The notes under the pieces were generated by a model that did not search any database, was not told where the DNA came from, and worked only from the letters and a program-made list of their open reading frames with translations. Positions 44,288-53,701 of a stretch of DNA of 64,000 nt are shown piece after piece. Both the position numbers and the translations under genes were made by a program. Within the stretch, counting starts at the first letter, position 1. Every line of letters begins with the position of its first letter. This DNA comes from Shewanella atlantica. GTDB taxonomy: Bacteria > Pseudomonadota > Gammaproteobacteria > Enterobacterales > Shewanellaceae. The stretch covers positions 1-64,000 of the forward strand of contig NZ_RXNV01000015.1 in NCBI RefSeq assembly GCF_003966265.1, written 5' to 3'.

Positions 44288-45571
44288 ATGAAGCGACTGT
44301 TTCTACTATCTTATGGAACCATCTTAATTACCTTTTTCATCGCCATGATAGCGATGGATCAACTTGAGCTTTTCTCTACCGACGAACTTGAAGATATTGC
44401 ATTTGGCAATGAGATATCAGCAACTGCAGGCCTGCTGACTGAGATAGCCGAGCTCAAGGGTCAAGCTCAGGCAGAGCGTTCATTTAAAAGGTTCGCAGAT
44501 AAGATGCACTTAACCTTAGAAACTTATGAGGAAAGCAGTTCCGAGATCAGTAAGGAGATAAAGGCACACCTCTCAGACAGGAATTTCTTTATCGAAGATG
44601 CCGAAGAAGATATTGCCTATCTGGTCTTTGGTGATAAACAAAAGATCTATCTAATTGCTGACGATATGAGCTCCCCATTTATGCAGCAGATGCGTAATAA
44701 GGAGTGGCTGATACTGGTGGAGATCTGTACGTCACTCGCTATCATTACTTTTATCGTTCTCTTCTTTCTGGCCAGAAGGTTACGTCGGTTGGAGAATACT
44801 TATATTGCCTTCGCCGATGGCGACTTTACCGCCAGAGCATCGACTAAGATGTTCCATAACGTGGGTAAGTTAAATAACACTTTCAATATTATGGCCGACC
44901 GAATTTCACAGCTCATCAGTAGTAACCGAAACCTGACCAACGCCGTTGCACATGAATTCAGAACGCCTATTTTTCGAATTCAATGTAATCTGGATATGCT
45001 CGATGATTCAAAAGTGCGCCCCGATCAAATGCCTCACCTCGAAGGGATCCAGTCTGATCTGAACGAACTTAACAGCATGGTCGAAGAGTTATTACACTTC
45101 TCTAAGCTGGAACGCCTGGATACCAGCTTACCATTGGAACCGACCGACATAGGCCACCTGCTTGAGAAGCAGCTTAACCACCTCCAATTTGAAACCGAGG
45201 CTAAACTCACCCTGCACGTCACAGACAACTGCATAGCACCGGTATCGGTGAGGGCATTGCAGCGCGCATTGGGAAATGTCATCCGTAATGGCTATAAATA
45301 TGCGAACTCTGAAGTGAGAATATCGCTACAGGCAAGCCCGGAAGAGCTCCACATAGCTATTGAAAATGACGGCCCTGATATTCCCATTAAAGACAGAGAA
45401 ACCATTTTTGACCCCTTCGTTCGCCTGGACAAATCGAGAGACAGACAAAGCGGCGGACATGGACTGGGTTTAGCTATCACTAAGCAGATAATAAAACAGC
45501 ACAAGGGCCGCATCTACATCTCTGACAGTAAGATGGGCGGAGCCTGTTTCAATATCAAGCTACCATTATAG
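44288..45571 (+). CDS. RstB-like sensor histidine kinase
   Basis: 427 residues. Membrane helices are at about 4-21 (LFLLSYGTILITFFIAMI) and 142-162 (LILVEICTSLAIITFIVLFF), enclosing a periplasmic domain of about 120 residues rich in acidic residues. HAMP is followed by AHEFRTPIFRIQCNLDML with the phosphorylated His, and the ATPase region NVIRNGYKYA, ENDGPDIP and GHGLGLAITKQIIKQ. The signal is unknown. Confidence 0.93.
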   Translation: MKRLFLLSYGTILITFFIAMIAMDQLELFSTDELEDIAFGNEISATAGLLTEIAELKGQAQAERSFKRFADKMHLTLETYEESSSEISKEIKAHLSDRNFFIEDAEEDIAYLVFGDKQKIYLIADDMSSPFMQQMRNKEWLILVEICTSLAIITFIVLFFLARRLRRLENTYIAFADGDFTARASTKMFHNVGKLNNTFNIMADRISQLISSNRNLTNAVAHEFRTPIFRIQCNLDMLDDSKVRPDQMPHLEGIQSDLNELNSMVEELLHFSKLERLDTSLPLEPTDIGHLLEKQLNHLQFETEAKLTLHVTDNCIAPVSVRALQRALGNVIRNGYKYANSEVRISLQASPEELHIAIENDGPDIPIKDRETIFDPFVRLDKSRDRQSGGHGLGLAITKQIIKQHKGRIYISDSKMGGACFNIKLPL

Positions 45572-45754
45572 TCCTCAGCAGATGACCATAAACATATAGA
45601 GACCTCCTACGGCACTCAGCTAATTGCATCCTGGCTTTTCTCCGGAGAGTGAGCTCGGTCTATGTCAGGGATATTGGCATACAAACTCATACATACTCAT
45701 TCTGGTTCACCTTGCATATCCTTAGCATAATGAGATTTCAATGCTGGAGGCCAT

Positions 45755-46291
45755 ATGAAGTGTATATTTCTCACCACAATGCTAATCGCCGCAACGCTTA
45801 GCAATAAGGAGGCACACGCCCCCCAAATAGCACCGCATCTGGTAGCCTCTGATGCTATAGATAACCACATCGAAGAGTATTATCGTCAGCGACAAGCTTT
45901 GGTTCTCAATTTCAAGAACCATAACCATCCAATCCACCTAATAAAAATCACCAAAACGGCACTAATAGTAGGCTACGAAAATGGAATAGTAGTAATGGGG
46001 TTCAATCAGACTAAGGGGCAACCGACGAGCCAACTGAGTGTTTATGAAGGCCAGTTTGATTCAAGCCCATTTGATTCGAAAAAGTTTGATATCACATCCC
46101 TAGAAAATGCCGACAAAATATATGCCTCCACCGATGTCTCCATTGCTCAGGATAAAAATAATCAGATCTATATTAGTAAACTAAAGGAACACAATGGTTC
46201 AGAATCTTTCACGGCAAGAGTCGTTTTTAACAAGACTCTGATGGCTGGACCTCAATATCATTCGAATATTGAATCGATAGACCGAAATTAA
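45755..46291 (+). CDS. Hypothetical secreted protein
   Basis: 178 residues with GGAGG four bases before the ATG and a signal-like N-terminus (IFLTTMLIAATLSNKEAHA). No domain is recognised. The body is polar with beta-like segments (TALIVGYENGIVVMGF) and no cysteines in the mature part. It is more A+T-rich than the neighbours, which might point to recent arrival. It is convergent with the GGDEF gene. Confidence 0.65.
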   Translation: MKCIFLTTMLIAATLSNKEAHAPQIAPHLVASDAIDNHIEEYYRQRQALVLNFKNHNHPIHLIKITKTALIVGYENGIVVMGFNQTKGQPTSQLSVYEGQFDSSPFDSKKFDITSLENADKIYASTDVSIAQDKNNQIYISKLKEHNGSESFTARVVFNKTLMAGPQYHSNIESIDRN

Positions 46292-46307
46292 AACAGAGCC
46301 GGGCTAC

Positions 46308-47765
46308 TCAATGGGAGAGAACTACCTGATCGCGTCCCAACTCTTTTGCTTGATAAAGAGCAACATCGGCACGATTTATCAACTCATTAGGCTTTTCGGT
46401 GTGATTATATTCCGCAACTCCAGAGCTCACAGTCACACAGATCTCATGCTCATTGACTCTAATCTTTCGCTTGGCAATTTTTCCCCTGATCCGCTCTGCG
46501 ACGTCGACGGCGTGGCTTAACTCCAGGTTTGGCAGCAATAACAGAAACTCTTCTCCTCCCCAGCGACAAACCACATCTTTCTCTCTTAGCTGATTTTTTA
46601 ATACGCTGCTCACTGTTTTAATCACCAGATCACCTATGTTGTGACCATAAGTGTCATTCACCCTCTTAAAGAGATCGATATCGAGTAAAATAATTGAAAC
46701 CGGAGCCTCATTCTCATCGGCCTCGACCATCGCCTTTGCAAAATACTCTTCGAATACTTGCCGATTGGCAACGCCCGTCAGTTTATCTGTCGAAGCCATA
46801 AACTCCAGTTTTCGCTGGTAGCGCCCCAGCGTTAAGTTTGCGACCAATAAAATACCGATAGTCACAATAAAGCTGATGGCAAGGTTCGCCCAAAAGGTGG
46901 TTAGTAATCTCTTCTCACTATCGACCTCCTCCTGTTCAACCATCAAGTACCATTTAAACTCAGGGACTAAACGGCTATTAAGATAGACTGTTTTCCCATC
47001 CCGAATATAGGACAATGACGCACTCGGACTGGTCAGAATGCGTGTTGCCAGCTTTTCCAGCCCCTTAGTACCCTGTATTGTCTCCTCCCCGGAAAAAGCT
47101 TCACCATGAAGAGTGACACGACCCTCTCGGTCAACAAAATAGACATGCCTGTTATAGCGCTTCTCATATCGTTCAATTAAGGTTCTAACTCTATCTACGG
47201 CAAGACCTACCCCGGTAACACCTATAAACCCACCTTCGAAATCGAAAACTTTATAATTAACGTACACGACAGTCTTCTCGTCGTCGGTGGAACCCGGACC
47301 TATATTAACTTCATAAAGCTCTGAAGTGGCTAGTGATCTAACTCGAAAATACCACGCATCTTCGGGATCAATATCTTTAATCTGTTTCAGGATACCTGAG
47401 GAGTGGTAGTAATTTCTGGATTTTTCAGATACGAAAAAACTGGTCACGGTATCGTATTTATCCTGAATTTCTCTAAGGTAATGGATCAGCTTCTCTGGCC
47501 GCTCCTCTCTATTAATCGTCCAATCACGAACAAAGGTATCCTGTGCCATCAACGAGGAGATAAAGATGGGTTGCAACAAGTCTTGTTGAATTTCCGAATA
47601 GATATTGTCACTGGTCAGAGGTAAGGTATTTTCTTCAATTTGCTCACTCAGAGAACTATGGGCAACTTGATAACTGATCCCGCTGGTCGCGATGAAGGCA
47701 CCGAAAAGCAGAACGGAGAGGATCCAGACAAACTTTTTCTTGTCATTCCAAATTGTCTTACCCAT
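46308..47765 (-). CDS. Membrane-bound diguanylate cyclase with Cache-type sensor
   Basis: 485 residues. A first helix (FVWILSVLLFGAFIATSGI, about residues 12-30) and a second (LAISFIVTIGILLVANLTL, about 291-309) enclose a periplasmic dCache-like domain (SFFVSEKSRNYYHSSGIL, NIGPGSTDDEKTVVYVNYKVFD). The GGDEF domain has DKLTGVANRQVFEEYF and the intact active site RWGGEEFLLLLP. It should make cyclic-di-GMP in response to a periplasmic ligand. No RxxD inhibitory site stands out five residues before GGEEF. Confidence 0.94.
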   Translation of the reverse strand: MGKTIWNDKKKFVWILSVLLFGAFIATSGISYQVAHSSLSEQIEENTLPLTSDNIYSEIQQDLLQPIFISSLMAQDTFVRDWTINREERPEKLIHYLREIQDKYDTVTSFFVSEKSRNYYHSSGILKQIKDIDPEDAWYFRVRSLATSELYEVNIGPGSTDDEKTVVYVNYKVFDFEGGFIGVTGVGLAVDRVRTLIERYEKRYNRHVYFVDREGRVTLHGEAFSGEETIQGTKGLEKLATRILTSPSASLSYIRDGKTVYLNSRLVPEFKWYLMVEQEEVDSEKRLLTTFWANLAISFIVTIGILLVANLTLGRYQRKLEFMASTDKLTGVANRQVFEEYFAKAMVEADENEAPVSIILLDIDLFKRVNDTYGHNIGDLVIKTVSSVLKNQLREKDVVCRWGGEEFLLLLPNLELSHAVDVAERIRGKIAKRKIRVNEHEICVTVSSGVAEYNHTEKPNELINRADVALYQAKELGRDQVVLSH

Positions 47766-48094
47766 CTACAATTATCCTGTTATGAACACTCACCTTCCAC
47801 ATGGCATATCCCCGCTGAACTCGAATAGCGGATCTGTAGCATCGAATTTAAGCATAGTCGTAAATGAGTCAGGAGATGATCAGATAAACCAATCAGATAA
47901 AAAAATGCCCCGTTGGGGGAACGGGGCAAACAGATGAAAAACAGCTAAAAACTATGAAAGAACAGCAGTAGGAGAACCCATAGCCCAGAGAATAGAAGGC
48001 AGGTGTCACAGCCGAATGACAGAAAAGTGATACATTTATGACAAGCTCCCCACTCTGCAAAGTAAATTTAAAGTTTTAAGCCAATAGCCTGATC
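47766..48094. other. Intergenic region between the GGDEF gene and PfkB-type gene
   Basis: 329 bases. It holds the upstream region of the GGDEF gene and the terminator of the PfkB-type gene. Nothing else stands out. Confidence 0.5.
47907..47927 (-). terminator. Terminator of the PfkB-type kinase gene
   Basis: A perfect 8-bp stem GCCCCGTT/AACGGGGC with a 5-base loop. On the minus strand it is followed by a T-run (ATTTTTTT), 170 bases after the kinase gene. Confidence 0.82.
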
Positions 48095-48934
48095 TCATCC
48101 ATTCAGATATTGTTTCAATGCCGCTCCGGGAATGGAGCTAGGAGTCGCAACCGCAAAGGCGGCCCAGGTCGAGCCCTCTTTCATCGAGTCGGTGATTGTC
48201 AGACCTGTCGCCAACCCATGAATTAGCCCCGAAGCATAAGCATCGCCGGCCCCGGTAGTATCGACAACCTCAGAAGTTACCGCCGCGACGGTTTGGCAAC
48301 CGTCCTCACTGTACAAATACGCGCCGTCGACCCCATCAGTCACAATAAAATACTTCAATGACTCTCCGGCAATACTCTGTCCGTACTCCCAGGTAGACAG
48401 CTCACTTCGTCCCTGCATATCAGTTTTTGATGCAATCAATATATGACAGGGTCTGAGACGCTCATCCTTGGCAAGTTGCGCCAGAACTAAGCTGTGATTC
48501 AAAGCCGTTTTCGCCCAGCTCACCGAGCCTTCTGCCGATGAATTAAAGTATACGGCATCCCATTGATCCCATACCGGAGGAGCCGGCAGCTCAAAGACAG
48601 GCCTTTGTGGACGAATAATCGTTCGCTCGCCATCGGGAGTCATCACCAACAACATCTCACAGCTGCTCTCCTCATGGCGCTGAATAAGGTGGCAATCGAT
48701 CCCCTGAGTGCTTGCTTCGGCAAGTAGCCAATCACCAATCTTATCGCGACCGACCTGGCTTACTAATGCAACTCTATGATTTGCCCACACCAATCCCAGT
48801 CCGGTATTAGCTCCACCGCCACCCAACCTTTGTCCTCCATCTTGATAGTGAAATCGCCCGCCCGTCTGCAGAGGCTTATCGAGCTCTAAGATTCGATCAC
48901 AATTCAAGTTAGCAACCAGAAGGATATTAGCCAT
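48095..48934 (-). CDS. PfkB-family carbohydrate kinase
   Basis: 279 residues of the ribokinase fold. The N-terminal glycine motif is RLGGGGANTGLGL and the C-terminal signature is VVDTTGAGDAYASGLIHGLA with the catalytic Asp. The sugar- or nucleoside-binding loop is GRFHYQDGG. ATP would phosphorylate a sugar or nucleoside, but the substrate cannot be told from the sequence. It is a single gene. Confidence 0.92.
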   Translation of the reverse strand: MANILLVANLNCDRILELDKPLQTGGRFHYQDGGQRLGGGGANTGLGLVWANHRVALVSQVGRDKIGDWLLAEASTQGIDCHLIQRHEESSCEMLLVMTPDGERTIIRPQRPVFELPAPPVWDQWDAVYFNSSAEGSVSWAKTALNHSLVLAQLAKDERLRPCHILIASKTDMQGRSELSTWEYGQSIAGESLKYFIVTDGVDGAYLYSEDGCQTVAAVTSEVVDTTGAGDAYASGLIHGLATGLTITDSMKEGSTWAAFAVATPSSIPGAALKQYLNG

Positions 48935-49044
48935 TGATGCTCCAGAAAGTAGATATCATCTAATGATGGTAAAGGAATATAGGCCGGACGCATATTCCCA
49001 AATAGTAGAAAGTGTGCAGACATCTATATTTATTAATATAAATA

Positions 49045-49602
49045 TTACCCTCCATGTCCCGTTCTCCACTCGGAGGCTAACATGGCATACTGAAACTCGC
49101 TGCCCCAGGAACCTTTAAAGAAAACATTTTCAATGAAGTGCGCCTCCCGACGGAGCCCGACTCTCTCGAGCAGTAACCATGAAGGCACATTGTCACTGTC
49201 TGTGGTTGCAATGACTCGATGGGGTTTTAACTCACTGAACAGATAAGCCAACAGCCCTAAAACAGCCTCAGATGCATAGCCTTGCCCCTGAAAATCAGGG
49301 GCAAAGGTAAAACCTATCTCAATCTGTTGTCCATCGATAAAATGTACCGCAAGATCCCCCAACATCTGTTGAGAGTCTTTTTCTCCTTTCGTTACAATCG
49401 CCAATTGAAACCAGTGGCCCACGGTAGCAAAGGGGACCTTCTTCATCTCTTCATACAGGGCCAATGCATCCTGATAACGGTATTCGGTCCAACTCTGGTA
49501 GCGGGCGACCTCAGGTAGGGCGCGATATTCAGCGAATGCCTCTAGATCGGCAGACTCGAACTCTCTACAAATAATACGTTCAGTCTGGAACAATGGTTTC
49601 AT
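49045..49602 (-). CDS. GNAT N-acetyltransferase (RimJ/RimL-like)
   Basis: 185 residues from the ATG with GGAG six bases upstream; a TTG further upstream is possible. The RimJ-type opening is FQTERIICREFESADLEAFAEYR, the acetyl-CoA loop is FAPDFQGQGYASEAVLGLLAYLF and a late HRVIATTDSDNVPSWLLLERVGL is characteristic. It acetylates an amine, protein N-termini or a small molecule. No operon partner is clear; the ABM-fold gene is 20 bases upstream in the same direction. Confidence 0.9.
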   Translation of the reverse strand: MKPLFQTERIICREFESADLEAFAEYRALPEVARYQSWTEYRYQDALALYEEMKKVPFATVGHWFQLAIVTKGEKDSQQMLGDLAVHFIDGQQIEIGFTFAPDFQGQGYASEAVLGLLAYLFSELKPHRVIATTDSDNVPSWLLLERVGLRREAHFIENVFFKGSWGSEFQYAMLASEWRTGHGG

Positions 49603-49622
49603 TTTCAACTCCAAAACAAATA

Positions 49623-49901
49623 TCAGGCTTGGTAATATCGACCAGTGGGCGCCGCGGCAAAAAGAGACATTGCAGCTTGCATCTCATCTTGAGGAAAGTG
49701 TTCTACTGAGGCTCGATGATCTTCGATTGAAACCCAGCGCTCTATTACGGCAAACTGCATCGGCTCATCTTGCCTGCTTAGTACCTCATAGGAGATGCAA
49801 CCTTTCGAACCAGTAATATAGGCGGTGAGGGATATTAAAAACTGATGTAAGGCGTCACCCTGCCCCTCAGCAGCCTGAAACTCTCCTATTCGAACAATCA
49901 T
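49623..49901 (-). CDS. ABM-domain protein (putative quinol monooxygenase family)
   Basis: 92 residues, a single ferredoxin-like ABM domain: MIVRIGEFQAAEGQGDALHQFL, GCISYEVLSRQDEPMQFAVIERW and AHF-like VEHFPQDEMQAAMSLFAAAP. Related small proteins (YgiN type) act on quinols or are of unknown role. It is the first gene of a probable pair with the acetyltransferase. Confidence 0.88.
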   Translation of the reverse strand: MIVRIGEFQAAEGQGDALHQFLISLTAYITGSKGCISYEVLSRQDEPMQFAVIERWVSIEDHRASVEHFPQDEMQAAMSLFAAAPTGRYYQA

Positions 49902-50224
49902 TTAGACTTCCCTTCCTCAAAAATTAGCCTCTGATCTCCCAAATTACCTGAAAAGAAAATATTAGCAACAAGACCTTACTCAAGCCTGACAGTCGATAAT
50001 CGATGAGGTTAACCAATCTTTTTGTAAGAGATCTCTCAATACCCTGTCTGAGATTGCCATCTAAAGAAGCTTGAACAAACGAATATAAAACGACCAAAAA
50101 TAAAATTATCAAACACTTAATGCCAATTGATATTGGCTCAATTCGTTCAGCCCGTTTTCACTCCCCCCTAACCTTCAACTTAAATGGCTAATATAGAATT
50201 TCACAACGGATGTAGGATTGTTGA
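49902..50224. other. Intergenic region
   Basis: 323 A+T-rich bases. A 62-codon hydrophobic frame on the minus strand (about 49924-50112) begins at a TTG without a ribosome site and is not supported. A divergent promoter region is the simplest reading. Confidence 0.5.
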
Positions 50225-50407
50225 ATGGACTCAATAATTAATTTGGAAGAATATTTTGAGCTTACAGGTTCGCCAGAGAGCAAGCTCAAGCGCTATCAAG
50301 CCTGTCTGCAGGAGTTTGATCGCCTCAACTACGATGACCCCTTTATCAGGCAGATACGCAACGAAGTCGTTATCTTAGAAAAGAAACTTAAGCTTCCGCT
50401 AAACTGA
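50225..50407 (+). CDS. Small hypothetical protein (60 aa)
   Basis: 60 residues with AGGA seven bases before the ATG: INLEEYFELTGSPESKLKRY, then FDRLNYDDPFIRQIRNEVV and a basic end. It looks like a soluble, helix-rich, acidic-then-basic peptide. I do not recognise a family. Codon use looks normal. It stands alone. Confidence 0.6.
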   Translation: MDSIINLEEYFELTGSPESKLKRYQACLQEFDRLNYDDPFIRQIRNEVVILEKKLKLPLN

Positions 50408-50485
50408 CAACTTGGAACACACGCCCTTGATAGGTATGCAGAATCCAGCAGCTTGATTGCTCTCCCCCCCCCAAAAAAAAAGGCA

Positions 50486-51358
50486 CTACCAGCACTGACG
50501 AAAAAAGTCGATAAAGGCCCTGATTTTAGCCGGAAGATAAGAGAGCTTTTGATAGTAGCCCCACATAGAGAATTGCTGGCTCGTGGCCTGACTCAAGATA
50601 GGTATTAAGCTTCCACTGTCCAGCTCCCTCTGCACTATCATCTCTGGAATATAGATGATACCTCCCCCCTGCACGCCAGCTTCGACAATAACTTCTGTAT
50701 TATCACTCACTAAGATGCCATTAACTTCAACGCTTTCACCACTTGAGAACTGCCAAACAAAAGGCTTACTCTCTTTTCCGTAACAGAGACATGTATGCAT
50801 ATTCAGTTGCTCCAAGGTCTCAGGCATACCATTACGAGCAATATACTCAGGCGAAGCAAATAGGCTGTTATGGTAATCACAAAGCGCTACACCAACGAAC
50901 GTTCCCGAATCAAACTTATCGATATGTCTGGCCAGTGAGATATCTGCACTGCGCAGTGGAAGACTGTCGTAATCGACCGACTGTAATACCAGCTTGATAT
51001 CAGGGTATCTGGCATTAAATCTGGGTAACATGGGCATCAATACCCGACTCAGAACAGGTGCGGGCGCGGCAACAGTAAGGCTACCGCCAGGAGATTCTCC
51101 CAGGGAGACAGTCTCATCCAGCAGGGCCTCCCACTGACTACTTATCTGCCGTACCTCTTGATAAAAATGCTCACCGGCTTCAGTTACAGCCAAGCTACGC
51201 GTAGATCGCTTAAGCAGTTGAACTCCCAGGCTCGACTCCAGCTCGGCCAGGCGTTTACTCACTGCCGATGGACTGATATTCATGGCCCTAGCCACCGACA
51301 CCATAGAGCCCATCTCAACCACGCGTTTGAACATCTGCGCCTTCTCAAATGGCCCCAT
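50486..51358 (-). CDS. LysR-family transcriptional regulator
   Basis: The ATG at 51358 with AAAGGAAAT upstream gives 290 residues; a longer frame exists upstream. The N-terminal helix-turn-helix is FKRVVEMGSMVSVARAMNISPSAVSKRLAELESSLGVQLL (shown in part), with RSTRSLAVTEAGEHFYQ following. The effector domain begins GSLTVAAPAPVLSRVL. It is divergent to the ABM-type gene 118 bases away, which is the usual target arrangement. The ligand is unknown. Confidence 0.93.
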   Translation of the reverse strand: MGPFEKAQMFKRVVEMGSMVSVARAMNISPSAVSKRLAELESSLGVQLLKRSTRSLAVTEAGEHFYQEVRQISSQWEALLDETVSLGESPGGSLTVAAPAPVLSRVLMPMLPRFNARYPDIKLVLQSVDYDSLPLRSADISLARHIDKFDSGTFVGVALCDYHNSLFASPEYIARNGMPETLEQLNMHTCLCYGKESKPFVWQFSSGESVEVNGILVSDNTEVIVEAGVQGGGIIYIPEMIVQRELDSGSLIPILSQATSQQFSMWGYYQKLSYLPAKIRAFIDFFRQCW

Positions 51359-51476
51359 ATTATTTCCTTTCAAGAAACTAACAATTCACTAAATGGTAGA
51401 TTATCCATTTAACAATAACAATTAGACTCATCCCAATACAATATCAGTGAATAGAACCGATAGATGAGGGCAATAA

Positions 51477-51827
51477 ATGATGTACATAATTGAAACCGTA
51501 AGCTGGACGGCGAAGGCCGGTGTGGAACGAACCGAGATGGTGAACGCTGTAGAGCGGATGGTATCCGACTTAGAAAAAGTCCCGGGATTCAGGTACCAAT
51601 CACTTTCATTGAAAGAGAGTACTGCAAAAAACAGCGATGAGAGTGGCACTCCCGATCAGTGGCTACAACTCTATTACTGGGATAGCGTCGAGACGGCTCA
51701 CAACTCCAACGCTCTAATGGCACCAACGGCTTCACTCTCCCATCTGATCAGCTTAATAGAGCCCAACACCATAGCCATAGATGTTTTCATTCCCCAACAG
51801 CAATCATCACAACTCACACTAAGCTGA
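51477..51827 (+). CDS. ABM-fold protein, probable LysR target
   Basis: 116 residues with GAGGG six bases before the first of two ATGs. The fold resembles an antibiotic biosynthesis monooxygenase-like domain: YIIETVSWTAKAG, VPGFRYQSLSL, WLQLYYWDSVETAHNS and a C-terminal hydrophobic strand. The active site is not evident. It is divergent from the LysR gene and likely controlled by it. Confidence 0.72.
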   Translation: MMYIIETVSWTAKAGVERTEMVNAVERMVSDLEKVPGFRYQSLSLKESTAKNSDESGTPDQWLQLYYWDSVETAHNSNALMAPTASLSHLISLIEPNTIAIDVFIPQQQSSQLTLS

Positions 51828-51900
51828 GTTAACTAGGCCACGACGGCGTGCCTCACCGCTGGCTTGTCAGCAAACAATACAGAAGAAAAAATACGCAAAA

Positions 51901-51929
51901 AAAAGGTTGAAGCAAAGCTTCAACCTTTT
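51901..51929. terminator. Bidirectional terminator
   Basis: A perfect 13-bp stem AAAAGGTTGAAGC/GCTTCAACCTTTT with an AAA loop. It lies between convergent genes and can serve both. Confidence 0.88.
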
Positions 51930-51948
51930 AGTTCAGGAAGTATGGAGT

Positions 51949-53286
51949 CTACATGTCACAGGGCTTCAGTGGCTTACGCAGTTGAGCACGCACATTATCC
52001 ATACCTGAGTAAAACTCTTTCATCATCAACAGGCCCATCATCTTACCGTTATCTGTGACAATCAAGTTGTCGGGATCGGTAGGGTCATTCTTAATTGCGC
52101 CAATCACCTTCATAGAGGTCATCTCTTTAAACAGCGCCGTATCTAAGTTTACGCCGAAGGTCTCACGGAAATACTTACGGGAGAGGCGACCGGAGAACAT
52201 GCCCAGCAGGAAGCGATACTGCATCACATCTTTCTTACTGTAGTTCTTCTGCTGCTCGACGCCCATGCGGCCCGCTGCAATATTCTCCTGGTACTTGCGC
52301 AGTGAGAAATTATTCACATATAGGGTGTCATCGAGGAAACTGAATGAGCCAGAACCAACACCCAGATACTCATCATAATCGATGACATACTCATCGAACC
52401 CTTCGTTGTTTGTCTTACCAAACGCCCAGGCTGAAAGCTGATTGTATTGCCCATTCAGGCTATTTAGAATTTGACGATACTGACGTGCCATATCACCTTG
52501 AGGAGCCGCCAGCTTTCCCTTCACACTCTTACGGGTCTGGTGGGTGATCATCAGAGGATAGGTCGTGATCTGACGTGGATCGAGTTTCGATGCCATATCG
52601 AGGTCATATTGAATGACTTCATCGGTCTGCCCGCGGAAACCAAAGATCAGATCCACGTTAATGATCGGAAACAGCTCTTTCGCCGCCATAATCTTATCGA
52701 AGGTCTGCTGGCCCGAGCCAAACTTCTCGATGCGGTCTGTCATTGCCAGGATATCATCATTGAAGCTTTGAACACCGATAGACATGCGGTCGACTAAACC
52801 TTCGAGCTGTTTAAACCCCGGGCTATCAAGATGCTGAGGGTCCGATTCACAGGAGACCTCTTTAATGCTCGGGAATAGCGTCTTAGCATGCTCAATGGTT
52901 CGGGCAAGCTCATCTTCCAGTACAGTTGTGGTACCACCGCCTATGTACATAGACTCGAAGTCATAACCTAGCGACTTAACCATATCCATCTCTTTTCTGA
53001 GCGAGATGAAATAGGCTCGCGCCTTATCTTCTTTGAAGATAAAACGATGGAAGGTACAAAACGAACAGAGCGTATGACAGAAAGGGATATGCGCATAGAG
53101 CATATACTTCTTGCCTTCAACCGGCGCAGGCATCATGTCGGCTGACTGAGTATCCAACCGTAGATTCTTATCCACATAGAACTGCATAACCCGCTCCATA
53201 GAGCTAAGCATCCAGTTGGGCACAGTGATATCAGCCTCATAAGGTTTAATGATTTCACTGCTAGCCGTTTGAATAATTGAAGACAT
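51949..53286 (-). CDS. HemN/HutW-like radical SAM protein
   Basis: 445 residues. The radical-SAM cysteines are in HIPFCHTLCSFCTFHRF (C-x3-C-x2-C), with MYIGGGTTTVLEDEL, MSIGVQSFNDDIL and DLIFGFRGQT as in the HemN superfamily. The N-terminus is longer than in HemW. It may be an oxygen-independent coproporphyrinogen oxidase paralogue, or act in anaerobic haem metabolism like HutW. AGGAATC precedes the ATG. It is in the same direction as and downstream of the fdh operon but separated by a terminator. Confidence 0.87.
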   Translation of the reverse strand: MSSIIQTASSEIIKPYEADITVPNWMLSSMERVMQFYVDKNLRLDTQSADMMPAPVEGKKYMLYAHIPFCHTLCSFCTFHRFIFKEDKARAYFISLRKEMDMVKSLGYDFESMYIGGGTTTVLEDELARTIEHAKTLFPSIKEVSCESDPQHLDSPGFKQLEGLVDRMSIGVQSFNDDILAMTDRIEKFGSGQQTFDKIMAAKELFPIINVDLIFGFRGQTDEVIQYDLDMASKLDPRQITTYPLMITHQTRKSVKGKLAAPQGDMARQYRQILNSLNGQYNQLSAWAFGKTNNEGFDEYVIDYDEYLGVGSGSFSFLDDTLYVNNFSLRKYQENIAAGRMGVEQQKNYSKKDVMQYRFLLGMFSGRLSRKYFRETFGVNLDTALFKEMTSMKVIGAIKNDPTDPDNLIVTDNGKMMGLLMMKEFYSGMDNVRAQLRKPLKPCDM

Positions 53287-53561
53287 AAAGATTCCTACCT
53301 GAGCTATCTATAAGTAGCGTCAGAAAATTGAAGAACAACACTCTAAATTTACGAATGATACCCGGTAAATAAAAAAACCACTTTGAAGCATAAAAGTATC
53401 ATTTGAGAAGGTTCCAAAACGTGAACTGGTTATAAGTTACTGTCACCTAACAAGGAAATCTAGAGATTTTTGTTAAGCAAGTCATGTTTTAGCGATTAAC
53501 AAAACTAAGCGCTTGAAAACTGCTCTTGCTTAAAGCGTTCACACTTTCCAGCAAAGAAACA

Positions 53562-53584
53562 TTCGCGGCTAAAGCCGCTCCTAC
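53562..53584. repeat. REP-like palindrome, copy 1
   Basis: A 23-base sequence with the core GCGGCTAAAGCCGC and the flanks TTC and TCCTAC. It is identical to a second copy at 58967. The layout resembles the REP elements of pseudomonads (TTCGCGG..CCGCTCCTAC). It lies downstream of fdhC copy 1 and its terminator. Confidence 0.75.
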
Positions 53585-53637
53585 CTGGATAGCCTCCGGA
53601 GATGACAAGCAACTCAAGCATCCGGCCGATACAAAAA

Positions 53638-53663
53638 CACCCCGCTAGTAACCCAACGGGGTG
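53638..53663 (-). terminator. Terminator of fdh operon 1
   Basis: Stem CACCCCG/CGGGGTG with a 12-base loop; on the minus strand it is followed by TTTTTG. It lies about 40 bases after the fdhC stop. Confidence 0.85.
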
Positions 53664-53701
53664 CTTTATTAAAATCGATTCTAGTTTCTAGAACCTAGGT
53701 A

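Noticed and set aside
49924..50112. 62-codon hydrophobic minus-strand frame
   Set aside because: TTG start without a ribosome site, A+T-rich composition and no recognisable domain.
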